Assembly: GCA_018064905.1 (NCBI GenBank)
Contig: JAGHUJ010000023.1
Location: 1 to 64,000, forward strand
Direction of reading: 5' to 3'
DNA length: 64,000 nucleotides
DNA from: Candidatus Treponema equifaecale
Lineage (GTDB): Bacteria > Spirochaetota > Spirochaetia > Treponematales > Treponemataceae
The notes beneath the pieces were generated by a model. The model saw only the letters and a program-made list of their open reading frames with translations. It did not search any database and was not told where the DNA came from. Both the position numbers and the translations under genes were made by a program. Shown one piece after another: positions 19,097 through 27,341 of this stretch. The stretch's first letter is position 1. Every line of letters starts with the position of its first letter.

Positions 19097-19924
19097 ATGA
19101 AAATATTTTCTAAAATCATTTTTACGATTTCAATTCTGTTTTTTATTGCCGCAGGGTTGTTCTTTGTGAAATCTTATGTTGAGATGAACAGAATACCAGA
19201 ACCTGTTCCGGAGCCTGTGGAATCCTTTGCCAGCGGTGTTGTTCTTGCACCAACTGCAGGGCTGAATCTTTATGGCCGTGATGAAAAAATGCACAAGATT
19301 TCAAGTCTACAGAAAGGCGAAATTCTTCAGCTGCTCCAGATTGATGGAGAACTTCAGGAAAAAGTTTTTTCAGAAACAGATGCTGCGGAAGAAAAATATT
19401 TTCACGCCGTTCATGACAATCTGGACTATTGGGTTTTTGAAGATTATGTGGCTTTGGATTGTGTTCCTGCGCTGATAATCGAAAAAAGCAAAGTTTATAT
19501 GGAAGAAAATGCTGAAAGTCAGGTGGCTGCTACTCTTTCATTTGCCACAATTGTTGCGGTGAAAGAATCAAATGAAGAAAAGCCCTTTGCTTTAGTGCGA
19601 TGGTTCGACAAGTCCCAGCAGAAAATTCTGGAAGGATTCATTCCTTCAGAAAAAGTTTCTACATATATGGATGATGTTCAGGTGGCGGCAATTGTTGAAA
19701 AGCTTCGCAATACCTGGAGAGCCGTTGCAAGAAACGATTTGTTCAAAAAAGCCTTTTCGCTTAAACCAAGTCCAAAAATGCTGAAGGTTCTTCAGGGAGA
19801 GCAGGTTGAAGTGGTTACAAACAGCTACAAGGAAGCAGTTCGGGCTCTTCCCGGCAGCAGGTATCAGGTAAACATGGGTGAGTTGAACACAGTGGATCAA
19901 AGCAGGGATCCGTTCGCAAGATAA
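19097..19924 (+). CDS. SH3-like-domain, membrane-anchored hypothetical protein
   Basis: MKIFSKIIFTISILFFIAAGLFFVKSY N-terminal TM segment; SH3-like repeats (VLAPTAGLNLYGRDEKMHKISSLQKGEILQLL). Upstream 19043 start overlaps a repeat, so 19097 is preferred. Confidence 0.55.
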   Translation: MKIFSKIIFTISILFFIAAGLFFVKSYVEMNRIPEPVPEPVESFASGVVLAPTAGLNLYGRDEKMHKISSLQKGEILQLLQIDGELQEKVFSETDAAEEKYFHAVHDNLDYWVFEDYVALDCVPALIIEKSKVYMEENAESQVAATLSFATIVAVKESNEEKPFALVRWFDKSQQKILEGFIPSEKVSTYMDDVQVAAIVEKLRNTWRAVARNDLFKKAFSLKPSPKMLKVLQGEQVEVVTNSYKEAVRALPGSRYQVNMGELNTVDQSRDPFAR

Positions 19925-19940
19925 ATTGCAATTATCAAGC

Positions 19941-20074
19941 AGATTTCTCCATGCGCTACGCTTAGTCGAAATGACTCAAGCATATTTGCTAAGGTTGATT
20001 AGTCACCTCGAGTAAAATGTTTTTGTCACCTTGAGTAAAATGTTTTTGTCACCTTGAGCGAAGTCGAGAGGTCT
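19941..20074. repeat. GTCAYYTCGA elements: one inverted copy followed by 3-head array (period 23) and one complete + copy
   Basis: AGATTTCTCCATGCGCTACGCTTAGTCGAAATGAC ... GTCACCTCGAGTAAAATGTTTTT / GTCACCTTGAGTAAAATGTTTTT / GTCACCTTGAGCGAAGTCGAGAGGTCT. Confidence 0.9.
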
Positions 20075-20111
20075 ATAAATAAAATTCAATTTTTGATATA
20101 CTGAGAGAACT

Positions 20112-21656
20112 ATGGCTATTGATAAATATGAAATCGTAATCGGATGCGAAATCCATACACAGCTTCTTACAAACACAAAGGCCTTCTGTGCCTGTGAAAA
20201 TAAATACGGCGGAATGCCAAACACACGTGTCTGCCCGGTTTGTCTTGGACTTCCTGGTGCTATGCCACGCATTTCTAAAGGCTATGTTGAGCTTGGTGCT
20301 GTTGCAGGTCTTGCTTTGAACTGTAATATTGCCCGCTTCACAAAATTTGACCGCAAGCACTATTTCTATCCTGACTTGGCTAAGGGATATCAGATCACTC
20401 AGTATGATATTCCTCTTTGTACAGACGGCCATGTTGATCTTCCAATGAGCCATTATTCAAAGGATGAGCAGAAAGGCGGGGAAAAGTTCCGTCCAAACAA
20501 TTTTAAGGGTGAGAACTGTATCGTAGAAAATGCCGGCAAAAAATACCGCCGTGTTCGCATTGAACGCATTCACCTTGAGGAAGACGTAGGTAAGTCTCTT
20601 CATCTTCAGGGGGCACATTCATACATCGACTACAACCGTTGTGGTACTCCACTTGTTGAAATCGTAACAAAACCGGATATGACTTCTCCTGATGAAGCTG
20701 CTCTTTTCATGCAGACAGTTCAGGAAATCTTGCGCTATGTAAAAGTAACAAACGGTAATCTTGAAGAAGGAAACATGCGCTGTGATGCCAACATCAACCT
20801 TAATGTTTGGGAAGACGGCAAGCTTTATCACACACCAATTTCTGAAATCAAGAACCTTAACTCATTCAAGGCAATCCGTGAGGCAACAGCATACGAAGCA
20901 AAGCGTCAGCTTGAAGAATTCATCAATGACCGTCAGGAATTCAATGCCGGATTCAAGGTTACTATGGGTTGGGATGAAGCTAAAGGTCAGACTGTTGTTC
21001 AGCGTACAAAGAACTCTTTCGTAGACTACCGCTTTGTTGTAGAACCAGACATCAAGCCTTTCAGCGTTGAAGAAGAACTTATCAAGCGTGCAGAAAGCCG
21101 CGTTGGTGAACTTCCAGAAGCAAAAAGAATCCGTCTCCAGAAGGATTATGGGCTTTCTGATTTTGACGTAGAAACTTTGACTTCAACCCGTGACCTTGCC
21201 TTGTGGTTTGAAGAAGCTGCAAAGGGTGCAAAAGACGTAAAGAAGGTTGCAAACTGGATTCTTGCTGAGCTTCTTGCGGTTCTCAACGAACAGAGAAAGT
21301 CCATTACTGAAGTTTCAATCACTCCAAAACATATCACAGACCTTGTAAATGCAATCGCAGACAAGAAAATTTCAAATGCACAGGGTAAGACAGTATTTGC
21401 AAAGATGCTGGAATCTGGAAAACTTCCTGCTGACATCATCAAAGAAGAAGGCATGGAAACTGTTTCTGATACTGGTGCAATTGAAGCTATTGTTGATAAA
21501 GTTATTGCCGACAATCCAAAGGCTGTTGAAGACTTTAAATCTGGTAAGACAAATGTTGTCGGATGGCTTACAGGACAGGTAATGAAGGCTTCTCAGGGCA
21601 AGGCAAATCCTGGAATGGCTTCTAAGCTGGTTGGTGAAAAACTGGCAAAACTGTAG
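20112..21656 (+). CDS. gatB: Asp-tRNA(Asn)/Glu-tRNA(Gln) amidotransferase subunit GatB
   Basis: YEIVIGCEIHTQLLTNTKAFC...NTRVCPVCLGLPGAMP; full length with C-terminal YqeY-like region. Confidence 0.96.
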   Translation: MAIDKYEIVIGCEIHTQLLTNTKAFCACENKYGGMPNTRVCPVCLGLPGAMPRISKGYVELGAVAGLALNCNIARFTKFDRKHYFYPDLAKGYQITQYDIPLCTDGHVDLPMSHYSKDEQKGGEKFRPNNFKGENCIVENAGKKYRRVRIERIHLEEDVGKSLHLQGAHSYIDYNRCGTPLVEIVTKPDMTSPDEAALFMQTVQEILRYVKVTNGNLEEGNMRCDANINLNVWEDGKLYHTPISEIKNLNSFKAIREATAYEAKRQLEEFINDRQEFNAGFKVTMGWDEAKGQTVVQRTKNSFVDYRFVVEPDIKPFSVEEELIKRAESRVGELPEAKRIRLQKDYGLSDFDVETLTSTRDLALWFEEAAKGAKDVKKVANWILAELLAVLNEQRKSITEVSITPKHITDLVNAIADKKISNAQGKTVFAKMLESGKLPADIIKEEGMETVSDTGAIEAIVDKVIADNPKAVEDFKSGKTNVVGWLTGQVMKASQGKANPGMASKLVGEKLAKL

Positions 21657-21701
21657 AAGATTGAGAATTACAAATTAAGAATTAGAATTTAAGAATTGCA
21701 A

Positions 21702-22535
21702 ATGACAGAAGTTCAGAATTTGGCAAAATCTATCTCTCTGCGCTACGGAACCATAAAACGTGCCCGCGGATGCTTTTTGTATACTGAAAAAGGCATCCGT
21801 CTTACTGATTTGTATCAGGAGGGCGGCAGGGCAATTCTTGGCTGGGGCGGAAAAGGTGCCTTCACAATTCTTAAAAATGTTCTTGAACGTGGTATCACAG
21901 GATCTTATTTTACAGATTTTTCTTTGAGCAGCACAAAATACAAGTCTCAGTTGAGCCGCGCCCTTAGTCAGCTTTTTGCCGGGGATCGAACTGCCTATAT
22001 GTTCAAATCAAAGAACGAGGCTTTGCAGGCAGCAATCAAAATTTCACCGGATTCAACTTCAATTTACCGTCCCTGGAATCCTGAAAACATTGACTGGAGA
22101 GATGTGGACTGCATCATATTCACACCAGCTCTGCCTTGGACGGACGATATTTACATTCTTGTGGTAAAAGATGGCTTGGTTGGAGTTTCTGATGAGTGTA
22201 AAATTCCAAATGTAGATTTTGAAAACGCGAACCAGCTTTCTGCACCAATCTGTGCGGCTGTAACCCGTTCTGTTTTTGACCTTATCAAAGCCTTGCAGGA
22301 GCGCGAGGAAAAACACTGGTTCATCTTTGACAAAATTCTTACAAAATACTGGACTCGTAAAGGTCCATATCTTTTTCCAAAAATTTCACAGGACGAATAT
22401 TCTGCATTTGTAGAACACTGCCTGGAATGTGAGCTTGTAATCAGCCCTGAATACAACCAGCCTAGCATTGTGCCATTTGGTGCAGCTTTGGGGGCTTTCA
22501 GAAAATTGGAGAAGAATCCTTATGGCTCAAACTGA
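21702..22535 (+). CDS. conserved hypothetical protein (remote class-III aminotransferase-like N-terminus)
   Basis: ORF with good start context; 'RARGCFLYTEKGIRLTDLYQEGGRAILGWGGKGAF' resembles a degenerate aminotransferase motif. Confidence 0.5.
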   Translation: MTEVQNLAKSISLRYGTIKRARGCFLYTEKGIRLTDLYQEGGRAILGWGGKGAFTILKNVLERGITGSYFTDFSLSSTKYKSQLSRALSQLFAGDRTAYMFKSKNEALQAAIKISPDSTSIYRPWNPENIDWRDVDCIIFTPALPWTDDIYILVVKDGLVGVSDECKIPNVDFENANQLSAPICAAVTRSVFDLIKALQEREEKHWFIFDKILTKYWTRKGPYLFPKISQDEYSAFVEHCLECELVISPEYNQPSIVPFGAALGAFRKLEKNPYGSN

Positions 22536-22836
22536 TTTGGTTCTGTTCATCGCAAAACTGGTTGCCGGCGGAATAATTGCTTTTCTTGCTATTATGCTTT
22601 GGAGCAAAACCCGTCATGTCAGCTGGATGTGTCTTGTTACTGGTGAAGTTTTTTCATATGCGGCAATTGTATTTGAACTTTTGGTAAAGCTTGGAGTAGC
22701 CAGTTCAACAAATCTGCCTTTTTTTGGTTTTGGCGTTGAAGGAATTCTCCTGCTTTTGAACATTGCCACATCGCTTTTCATTATTGTAGCTTTCATCATG
22801 CTTTTAGCCAGCAGTTCGAGGGGTGAAAATGTCTAA
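22522..22836 (+). CDS. small integral membrane protein, unknown function
   Basis: MAQTDLVLFIAKLVAGGIIAFLAIMLW..., three hydrophobic segments; overlaps the upstream CDS end by 14 bp. Confidence 0.55.
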   Translation: MAQTDLVLFIAKLVAGGIIAFLAIMLWSKTRHVSWMCLVTGEVFSYAAIVFELLVKLGVASSTNLPFFGFGVEGILLLLNIATSLFIIVAFIMLLASSSRGENV

Positions 22837-23287
22837 GGCTTCTGAATATTGGAATGAGTATCTTACAAAGACCGGACAGAAAGCTGAAGAAGCTGGCTTT
22901 ACTGGTGAACTTTGCTTTGAGGATTCTGGTTTTAACGGAATGGAAAAGCTGAACCTGATTCTCAGCGGCAGAAAAACTGCGATTTTTTCAGCCTTTGATT
23001 CATATATTGTGAACCGAGAGCCTGTTCCTGTGTGTGGTGAAGTTTACATTGTTGAAGACGGTGAAAAAAATCCAAAGTGCATAATTGAAGTTACTGACGT
23101 GAACATTCTGCCATTCTGTGATATAAGCTGGAATCTTGCTCAGCGTGAAGGTGAAGATGAGAATTTCAGTCAGTGGCGGGAAAAACAAATTGAATATATG
23201 AAGGACGAGGCTGATCTTTGTGGCTTTGATTTTAACGAAGGCTCAAGGGTTGTGTGCCAGATCTTTCAGGTAATTTATAGAGCATAA
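22829..23287 (+). CDS. ASCH-domain protein
   Basis: 'MEKLNLILSGRKTAIFSAFDSYIVNREPVPVCGEVYIVEDGEKNPKCIIEVTDVNILPFCDIS..' and 'LAQREGEDENFSQWREKQIEYM' match ASCH/EVE-like layout. Confidence 0.75.
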   Translation: MSKASEYWNEYLTKTGQKAEEAGFTGELCFEDSGFNGMEKLNLILSGRKTAIFSAFDSYIVNREPVPVCGEVYIVEDGEKNPKCIIEVTDVNILPFCDISWNLAQREGEDENFSQWREKQIEYMKDEADLCGFDFNEGSRVVCQIFQVIYRA

Positions 23288-23313
23288 AAGCATAATTTAA
23301 GGAGGAAAAAATT

Positions 23314-23709
23314 ATGGCAAAAAAATCAAGCTCACTTTTTTGGACAATTCTTAATCTGGCAGTTGGTGTAATGCTTGCTGTTGGCGGTATCTGGGCTTTG
23401 CAGGGTGGCGGTGACTTTGCTGCAAAAGCTTTGAAGGGGCTTTCTTCTGGCGACATGTCTAAGATTCTTGGAATTGTATTCGGTGTAATTGAGCTTTTGT
23501 CTGGTATTTTCATCATTCTTCAGCTTTTTATCGGCGACAGAATGGGCCAGCTTGGAACAATCCTTAAGCTTATTATTGTAATTGTATGGGCTGTTGCAAT
23601 CGTAATTGCAGATATTTTGAACGGAAACTTTGGCAATTTCCTTTCATGGCTCTACACATTTGCAGGTCATCTGATCGTACTTGCTGCTTTGCTTGTAACA
23701 AGAGACTAA
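23314..23709 (+). CDS. integral membrane protein, unknown function
   Basis: 131 aa, several TM segments, GGAGG RBS upstream. Confidence 0.6.
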   Translation: MAKKSSSLFWTILNLAVGVMLAVGGIWALQGGGDFAAKALKGLSSGDMSKILGIVFGVIELLSGIFIILQLFIGDRMGQLGTILKLIIVIVWAVAIVIADILNGNFGNFLSWLYTFAGHLIVLAALLVTRD

Positions 23710-23735
23710 AAAAACATTATCTTGTAAATAACGAA

Positions 23736-23797
23736 AAAGCCCCTGACGGTTTTGTTTAGAATTGTAATTCATAAACATGTTGTCAGGGGCTTTTTTT
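23736..23797. terminator. bidirectional Rho-independent terminator
   Basis: AAAAGCCCCTGAC ... GTCAGGGGCTTTTTTTT long stem flanked by A-run and T-run. Confidence 0.8.
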
Positions 23798-23871
23798 TGA
23801 CCCATACACGAGTCGAACGTGCGACCTGTTGCTTAGGAGGCAACCGCTCTATCCAGCTGAGCTAATGGATC
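23798..23871 (-). tRNA. tRNA-Arg (anticodon CCT)
   Basis: Reverse complement GATCCATTAGCTCAGCTGGATAGAGCGGTTGCCTCCTAAGCAACAGGTCGCACGTTCGACTCGTGTATGGGTCA folds as a cloverleaf; anticodon stem GTTGC/GCAAC, loop CTCCTAA; no encoded CCA. Confidence 0.92.
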
Positions 23872-23906
23872 AGATTGTATTAGGGTATCAGTTTTTCGCC
23901 ATTTAC

Positions 23907-24587
23907 TCAACTAACTGCAAAAGTCTCTGAGAGAATCTCAGGCAGTCTGCAGACCTCTTCAGCTCCGCTTACTAGAATTCCTCCCATTCCCAGCTGAATT
24001 GCCAGATCAAGGTCAATGTCATAGCGGTCTCCAATGGAAATGCATTCTGAATATTCTATCTGTTTGCCTGTGGCCTTTCTTGAAATTTCCAAAGCCAGAT
24101 CCAGAATCTTCTTAGAAGGTTTTGAAGCCATGCAGCTGTCCAGTCCAACAATTTCCGGAAAAAGTTCTGAAATGCCTATTACTTCCAGCGTTTTTCTTGC
24201 AGGGAGCACAGGATTGTTGGTAACGCAGATCATATAGTAGTTTTTTGAAAGCTCTGTAAGAGATCTGATCAGCGGTTCGTCCCGATGAAGATATTCTGCA
24301 GGATCAAAGAGTCGCTTTCGCCATTCTATGCTGGTTTCGATTGAAACTCCAAAATGAGTGAACAGGTTCCCCAAAGAGATTTTCTGACCGTTGTTTTCCT
24401 GTGCCCATTTTTTTCTGAAATCTGAAACTTTTTTTCTGGCTTCTTCTGCTGTGATTCCGTTTAGTTCAGCCCAGTAGCGTACCTGGGAATCTATCTGCTC
24501 ATGGGCATAACTCTGGCAGGTGTAGAGGGTTGAATCGATGTCAAAAATTAAGACTTTTGCTTTTTTGGGCAAGTTGAAGGTCTGCAT
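23907..24587 (-). CDS. HAD-superfamily hydrolase, pyrimidine 5'-nucleotidase-like
   Basis: VLIFDIDSTLY...; CVTNNP; SIGDRYDIDLDLAIQLGMGGI. Confidence 0.8.
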   Translation of the reverse strand: MQTFNLPKKAKVLIFDIDSTLYTCQSYAHEQIDSQVRYWAELNGITAEEARKKVSDFRKKWAQENNGQKISLGNLFTHFGVSIETSIEWRKRLFDPAEYLHRDEPLIRSLTELSKNYYMICVTNNPVLPARKTLEVIGISELFPEIVGLDSCMASKPSKKILDLALEISRKATGKQIEYSECISIGDRYDIDLDLAIQLGMGGILVSGAEEVCRLPEILSETFAVS

Positions 24588-24590
24588 GTT

Positions 24591-25757
24591 CTATAGTCCC
24601 ATGGCAAAGCAGCCTTCCACAATGTCGTCGTAGTCACCAAGTCCGATTCTGGCGAGAATCAGGTCTCCGATAAGCTCTGCATCGGTGCAGTATTGTGGAG
24701 TGATTTTTAGGCCGCTTTGCTTTTCCTTTTCTTGAATTAAATTTTCGTTCAGTGCCTGGCCGCCGGTGATTGTCATCTCTTGTGGAAAATATTCCCCTGA
24801 AGCTTCGGCGGCCTGCTTAAGCTGTGCCACCGCTGAACCAAAGTCTTCGCCGGCTTTAAGCAGTTTGCCTAAATTCCAGAAACCGGTGGAAACTGACGGT
24901 AATGTGCGAAGACCTTCTGCAAATACCGGCTTTGTTGTGCAGAGATTCAATCCTTCTGTGGAGCCGGCCCTGTCGCACAATTTTCCAGGAAGCACTGTTC
25001 CAGTTCCAATCAGGGCAACTGCAAAGTCAGGGCCGCCGCAGAAAACCAGAGTGCCGATGTAAAGTCCTGTAAGTTCCTGTGCTTCAGCAGTAATTTGTCC
25101 TGCAAATTTTCCAGATTTAACAAAGGGCGGAAGCTTGTCCGAGTCTCTTTGAGTAAATCCGCAGCGCAAAAGCTCTTCATGCGTCCAGTAGGCCGGAACA
25201 AAGCGTTCCTCTGGAAGAATTGTAAGGGCCTTTCCTGTAAGCTTGTAGATAAGATATTCCGGCCCTGAAAATATTCTGCTTGCCTTGTTCCATTCTGTGG
25301 GGTACAGCTGTTTGAATGCTAGAAGCCGCGGAATAAAAATGGATTTTGTCTTAGGCAGGGTCAGGCTGGAAGGGATTGGCTCGTTGTGAAGAAGTGTAAT
25401 TGGTTGGAAAGTGTGAGCGCTGGGAACCCCGGAGTTGCCCGCAGGGCAATGAGCGTTAGCGAAGGGTGGACATAGCGACGGCTTTAAGCCGGCACACCCT
25501 TTGTTTTCTGCATTTAAATTTTCAGATTCAGCTACAATGGTTGGACCGTTGCCGCTGATGCAGATTGCTTCAATTCCGTAGTCTGGATTTTTTTGTGTAA
25601 GTTCAGAAACTGCCTTTTTTAGCGCCGGTAACCATTCCTCTGCGTGACCTGTGACAAAATTCTGGCGGGAAACAAAAACTGGCTCTTTTTTGTCTGTCAT
25701 AAGTGCCGCTTTAAGAGAAGATGTTCCAATGTCAACGCAAAGAATAGTATCTGGCAT
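24591..25757 (-). CDS. FGGY-family carbohydrate kinase-like protein
   Basis: ILCVDIGTSSLKAAL; FCGGPDFAVALIGTGTVLPGKLCDRAGSTEGLN; TGGQALNE. Confidence 0.75.
   Translation of the reverse strand: MPDTILCVDIGTSSLKAALMTDKKEPVFVSRQNFVTGHAEEWLPALKKAVSELTQKNPDYGIEAICISGNGPTIVAESENLNAENKGCAGLKPSLCPPFANAHCPAGNSGVPSAHTFQPITLLHNEPIPSSLTLPKTKSIFIPRLLAFKQLYPTEWNKASRIFSGPEYLIYKLTGKALTILPEERFVPAYWTHEELLRCGFTQRDSDKLPPFVKSGKFAGQITAEAQELTGLYIGTLVFCGGPDFAVALIGTGTVLPGKLCDRAGSTEGLNLCTTKPVFAEGLRTLPSVSTGFWNLGKLLKAGEDFGSAVAQLKQAAEASGEYFPQEMTITGGQALNENLIQEKEKQSGLKITPQYCTDAELIGDLILARIGLGDYDDIVEGCFAMGL
25408..25502 (-). repeat. palindrome-rich in-frame insert within the FGGY-kinase CDS
   Basis: Reverse strand AAAGGGTGTGCCGGCTTAAAGCCG...TTGCCCTGCGGGCAA...CACACTTT; hairpins TTGCCC-TGC-GGGCAA and CGGCT-taa-AGCCG; outer AAA-GG-GTGTG/CACAC-TTT. 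Confidence 0.6.
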
Positions 25758-25791
25758 AAAAAAATATGGGGTTGTCTAACAAGTTAAAATA

Positions 25792-25848
25792 TGTCACCTC
25801 GAACAAGGTCGAGAGCTCTGTAGATTTCTCCACTTCGGTCGAAATGAC
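25792..25848. repeat. tail-to-tail pair of GTCAYYTCGA elements
   Basis: TGTCACCTCGAACAAGGTCGAGAGCTCT / AGATTTCTCCACTTCGGTCGAAATGACA. Confidence 0.9.
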
Positions 25849-25901
25849 AAATTGTTTCTTTTGAGACATCCCCATTAAAACAAAATAAAGTTCTGTTTTT
25901 G

Positions 25902-27158
25902 CTATTCACCCTTTTCGTTGTCTTTCTTGATGAGCTTGTCGATGATTGAGCGGTTGTCGAGCAAGTCTGAAAGACCCTGATTGTGATGAATGCGTGTGAT
26001 TACGTTTGCAAAGAGACCGGAAACATTTGTGCTGATGAACCATTCCTTGTCCTTGAGGTCCGGATGGTAAACAGCGTTTGTTCCGATGATTCTGTAGAAC
26101 TGTCCCTTCTTGTATGCTTCGTCAAAGAGCTCGATTGCATTTCCTGTGAAGAATGGAAGTGAAACTGCAGCGATAACCTTTGTTGCACCCTGCTCCTGAA
26201 GGAACTGCATGGCTTTGAGCAATGTACCGCCAGTACCAAGCATATCATCAGCAAGGAAGGCAACCTTTCCTTTTACGTCACCAAGAAGCTTGATTGATTT
26301 GATGTTTGTATTTTTTGCATCCTGTGTTACTACAGAATAGTCGCGCTCTTTGTAGATCATTGCCAAAGGCACTTTGAGACCTGTTGCGTAGAACTTGTTG
26401 CGGTCAATGGCACCTGTGTCCGGAGAAACAACTACAACGTCTTCCTTGTCTGGACCAGAGAAGTTTACAACTTTTGTAAGCTCGCGGATGATCTGGTAAG
26501 AAGCGTGGAGATTGTCCAAGCATGCTGTGTTGAATGCGTTTACGATTTCGCGGGAATGAATATCAAGAGTGATGATTCTTGTAACCTGCTTCATTTCGTA
26601 TACGTGGCAGAGAAGGGCAGCTGTAAGACCTTCACGGCTCTTCTTTTTATGCTGGCGGCTGTATGGGAATGCAGGGAGAACCAATGTGATAGATTTTGCT
26701 CCTGCCTGCTGAACAGCGTCGATTGTTACAAGCAATGTCATTACATGGTCATTTACAGAGAATGTAACCATGTTTTTTCCACCGTTCATTGGAATTGGCT
26801 GGTGGTTTTCTGCATCCTGGAAAATGTAGATGTCCTTTCCGCGAACGCTTTCAAGAATTTCAGCTTTAACTTCACCGTTGGCAAACCATGTGAAGAGTGT
26901 CTCCACCTTGAACTTTGGCGGACGATATTTGTCTGTAGCTCCACGAACAACAAGATCAGATGTAACGAGGTCGTTGCGGAAGTTGATGTCCTGAACCAGT
27001 TTTTCCTTTTCAAGATTATAGCGCTTTGAAATTACATCGCTCTTAAGTGCAAAACGATGTTTATACATGTGGCGCAAGTGTGCAATTACTTCATCAGCAA
27101 AAACTGCACCACCCGGACAAGCAATAACTCCAAGGTTGGTTGGTTCTGAATATGGCAT
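25902..27158 (-). CDS. prs: ribose-phosphate pyrophosphokinase (long form)
   Basis: DIHSREIVNAF, VVSPDTGAIDRNKFYATGL, VAFLADDMLGTGGTLLKA; start at MPYSEPTNLG with RBS. Confidence 0.9.
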   Translation of the reverse strand: MPYSEPTNLGVIACPGGAVFADEVIAHLRHMYKHRFALKSDVISKRYNLEKEKLVQDINFRNDLVTSDLVVRGATDKYRPPKFKVETLFTWFANGEVKAEILESVRGKDIYIFQDAENHQPIPMNGGKNMVTFSVNDHVMTLLVTIDAVQQAGAKSITLVLPAFPYSRQHKKKSREGLTAALLCHVYEMKQVTRIITLDIHSREIVNAFNTACLDNLHASYQIIRELTKVVNFSGPDKEDVVVVSPDTGAIDRNKFYATGLKVPLAMIYKERDYSVVTQDAKNTNIKSIKLLGDVKGKVAFLADDMLGTGGTLLKAMQFLQEQGATKVIAAVSLPFFTGNAIELFDEAYKKGQFYRIIGTNAVYHPDLKDKEWFISTNVSGLFANVITRIHHNQGLSDLLDNRSIIDKLIKKDNEKGE

Positions 27159-27240
27159 TTTATTTCCTCTGAAATGAATTGAAAATATACCAGGAATCTC
27201 TAAAAACTTCGTTTTCATAGATTCTCTCGCATATAAGGTT

Positions 27241-27268
27241 ATCTCTAAAAATTGCAATTTCTAGAGAT
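27241..27268. repeat. 28-bp palindrome in the prs / SGNH-hydrolase intergenic region
   Basis: ATCTCTAAAAATTGCAATTTCTAGAGAT. Confidence 0.75.
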
Positions 27269-27309
27269 TCCATATCAAATTATATCTTTTAAAGAACGGT
27301 TATTCAATC

Positions 27310-27315
27310 TATAAT
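27310..27315 (+). promoter_or_regulatory. putative -10 box of the SGNH-hydrolase gene
   Basis: TATAAT with weak TTTTAA/TTTAAA about 16-17 bp upstream. Confidence 0.35.
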
Positions 27316-27341
27316 GACAAGGAATACAAGACAATCGCATT

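Noticed and set aside
26505-27029. 174-aa plus-strand ORF opposite prs
   Set aside because: Antisense to conserved prs coding sequence; Cys/Val/Phe-rich shadow translation.
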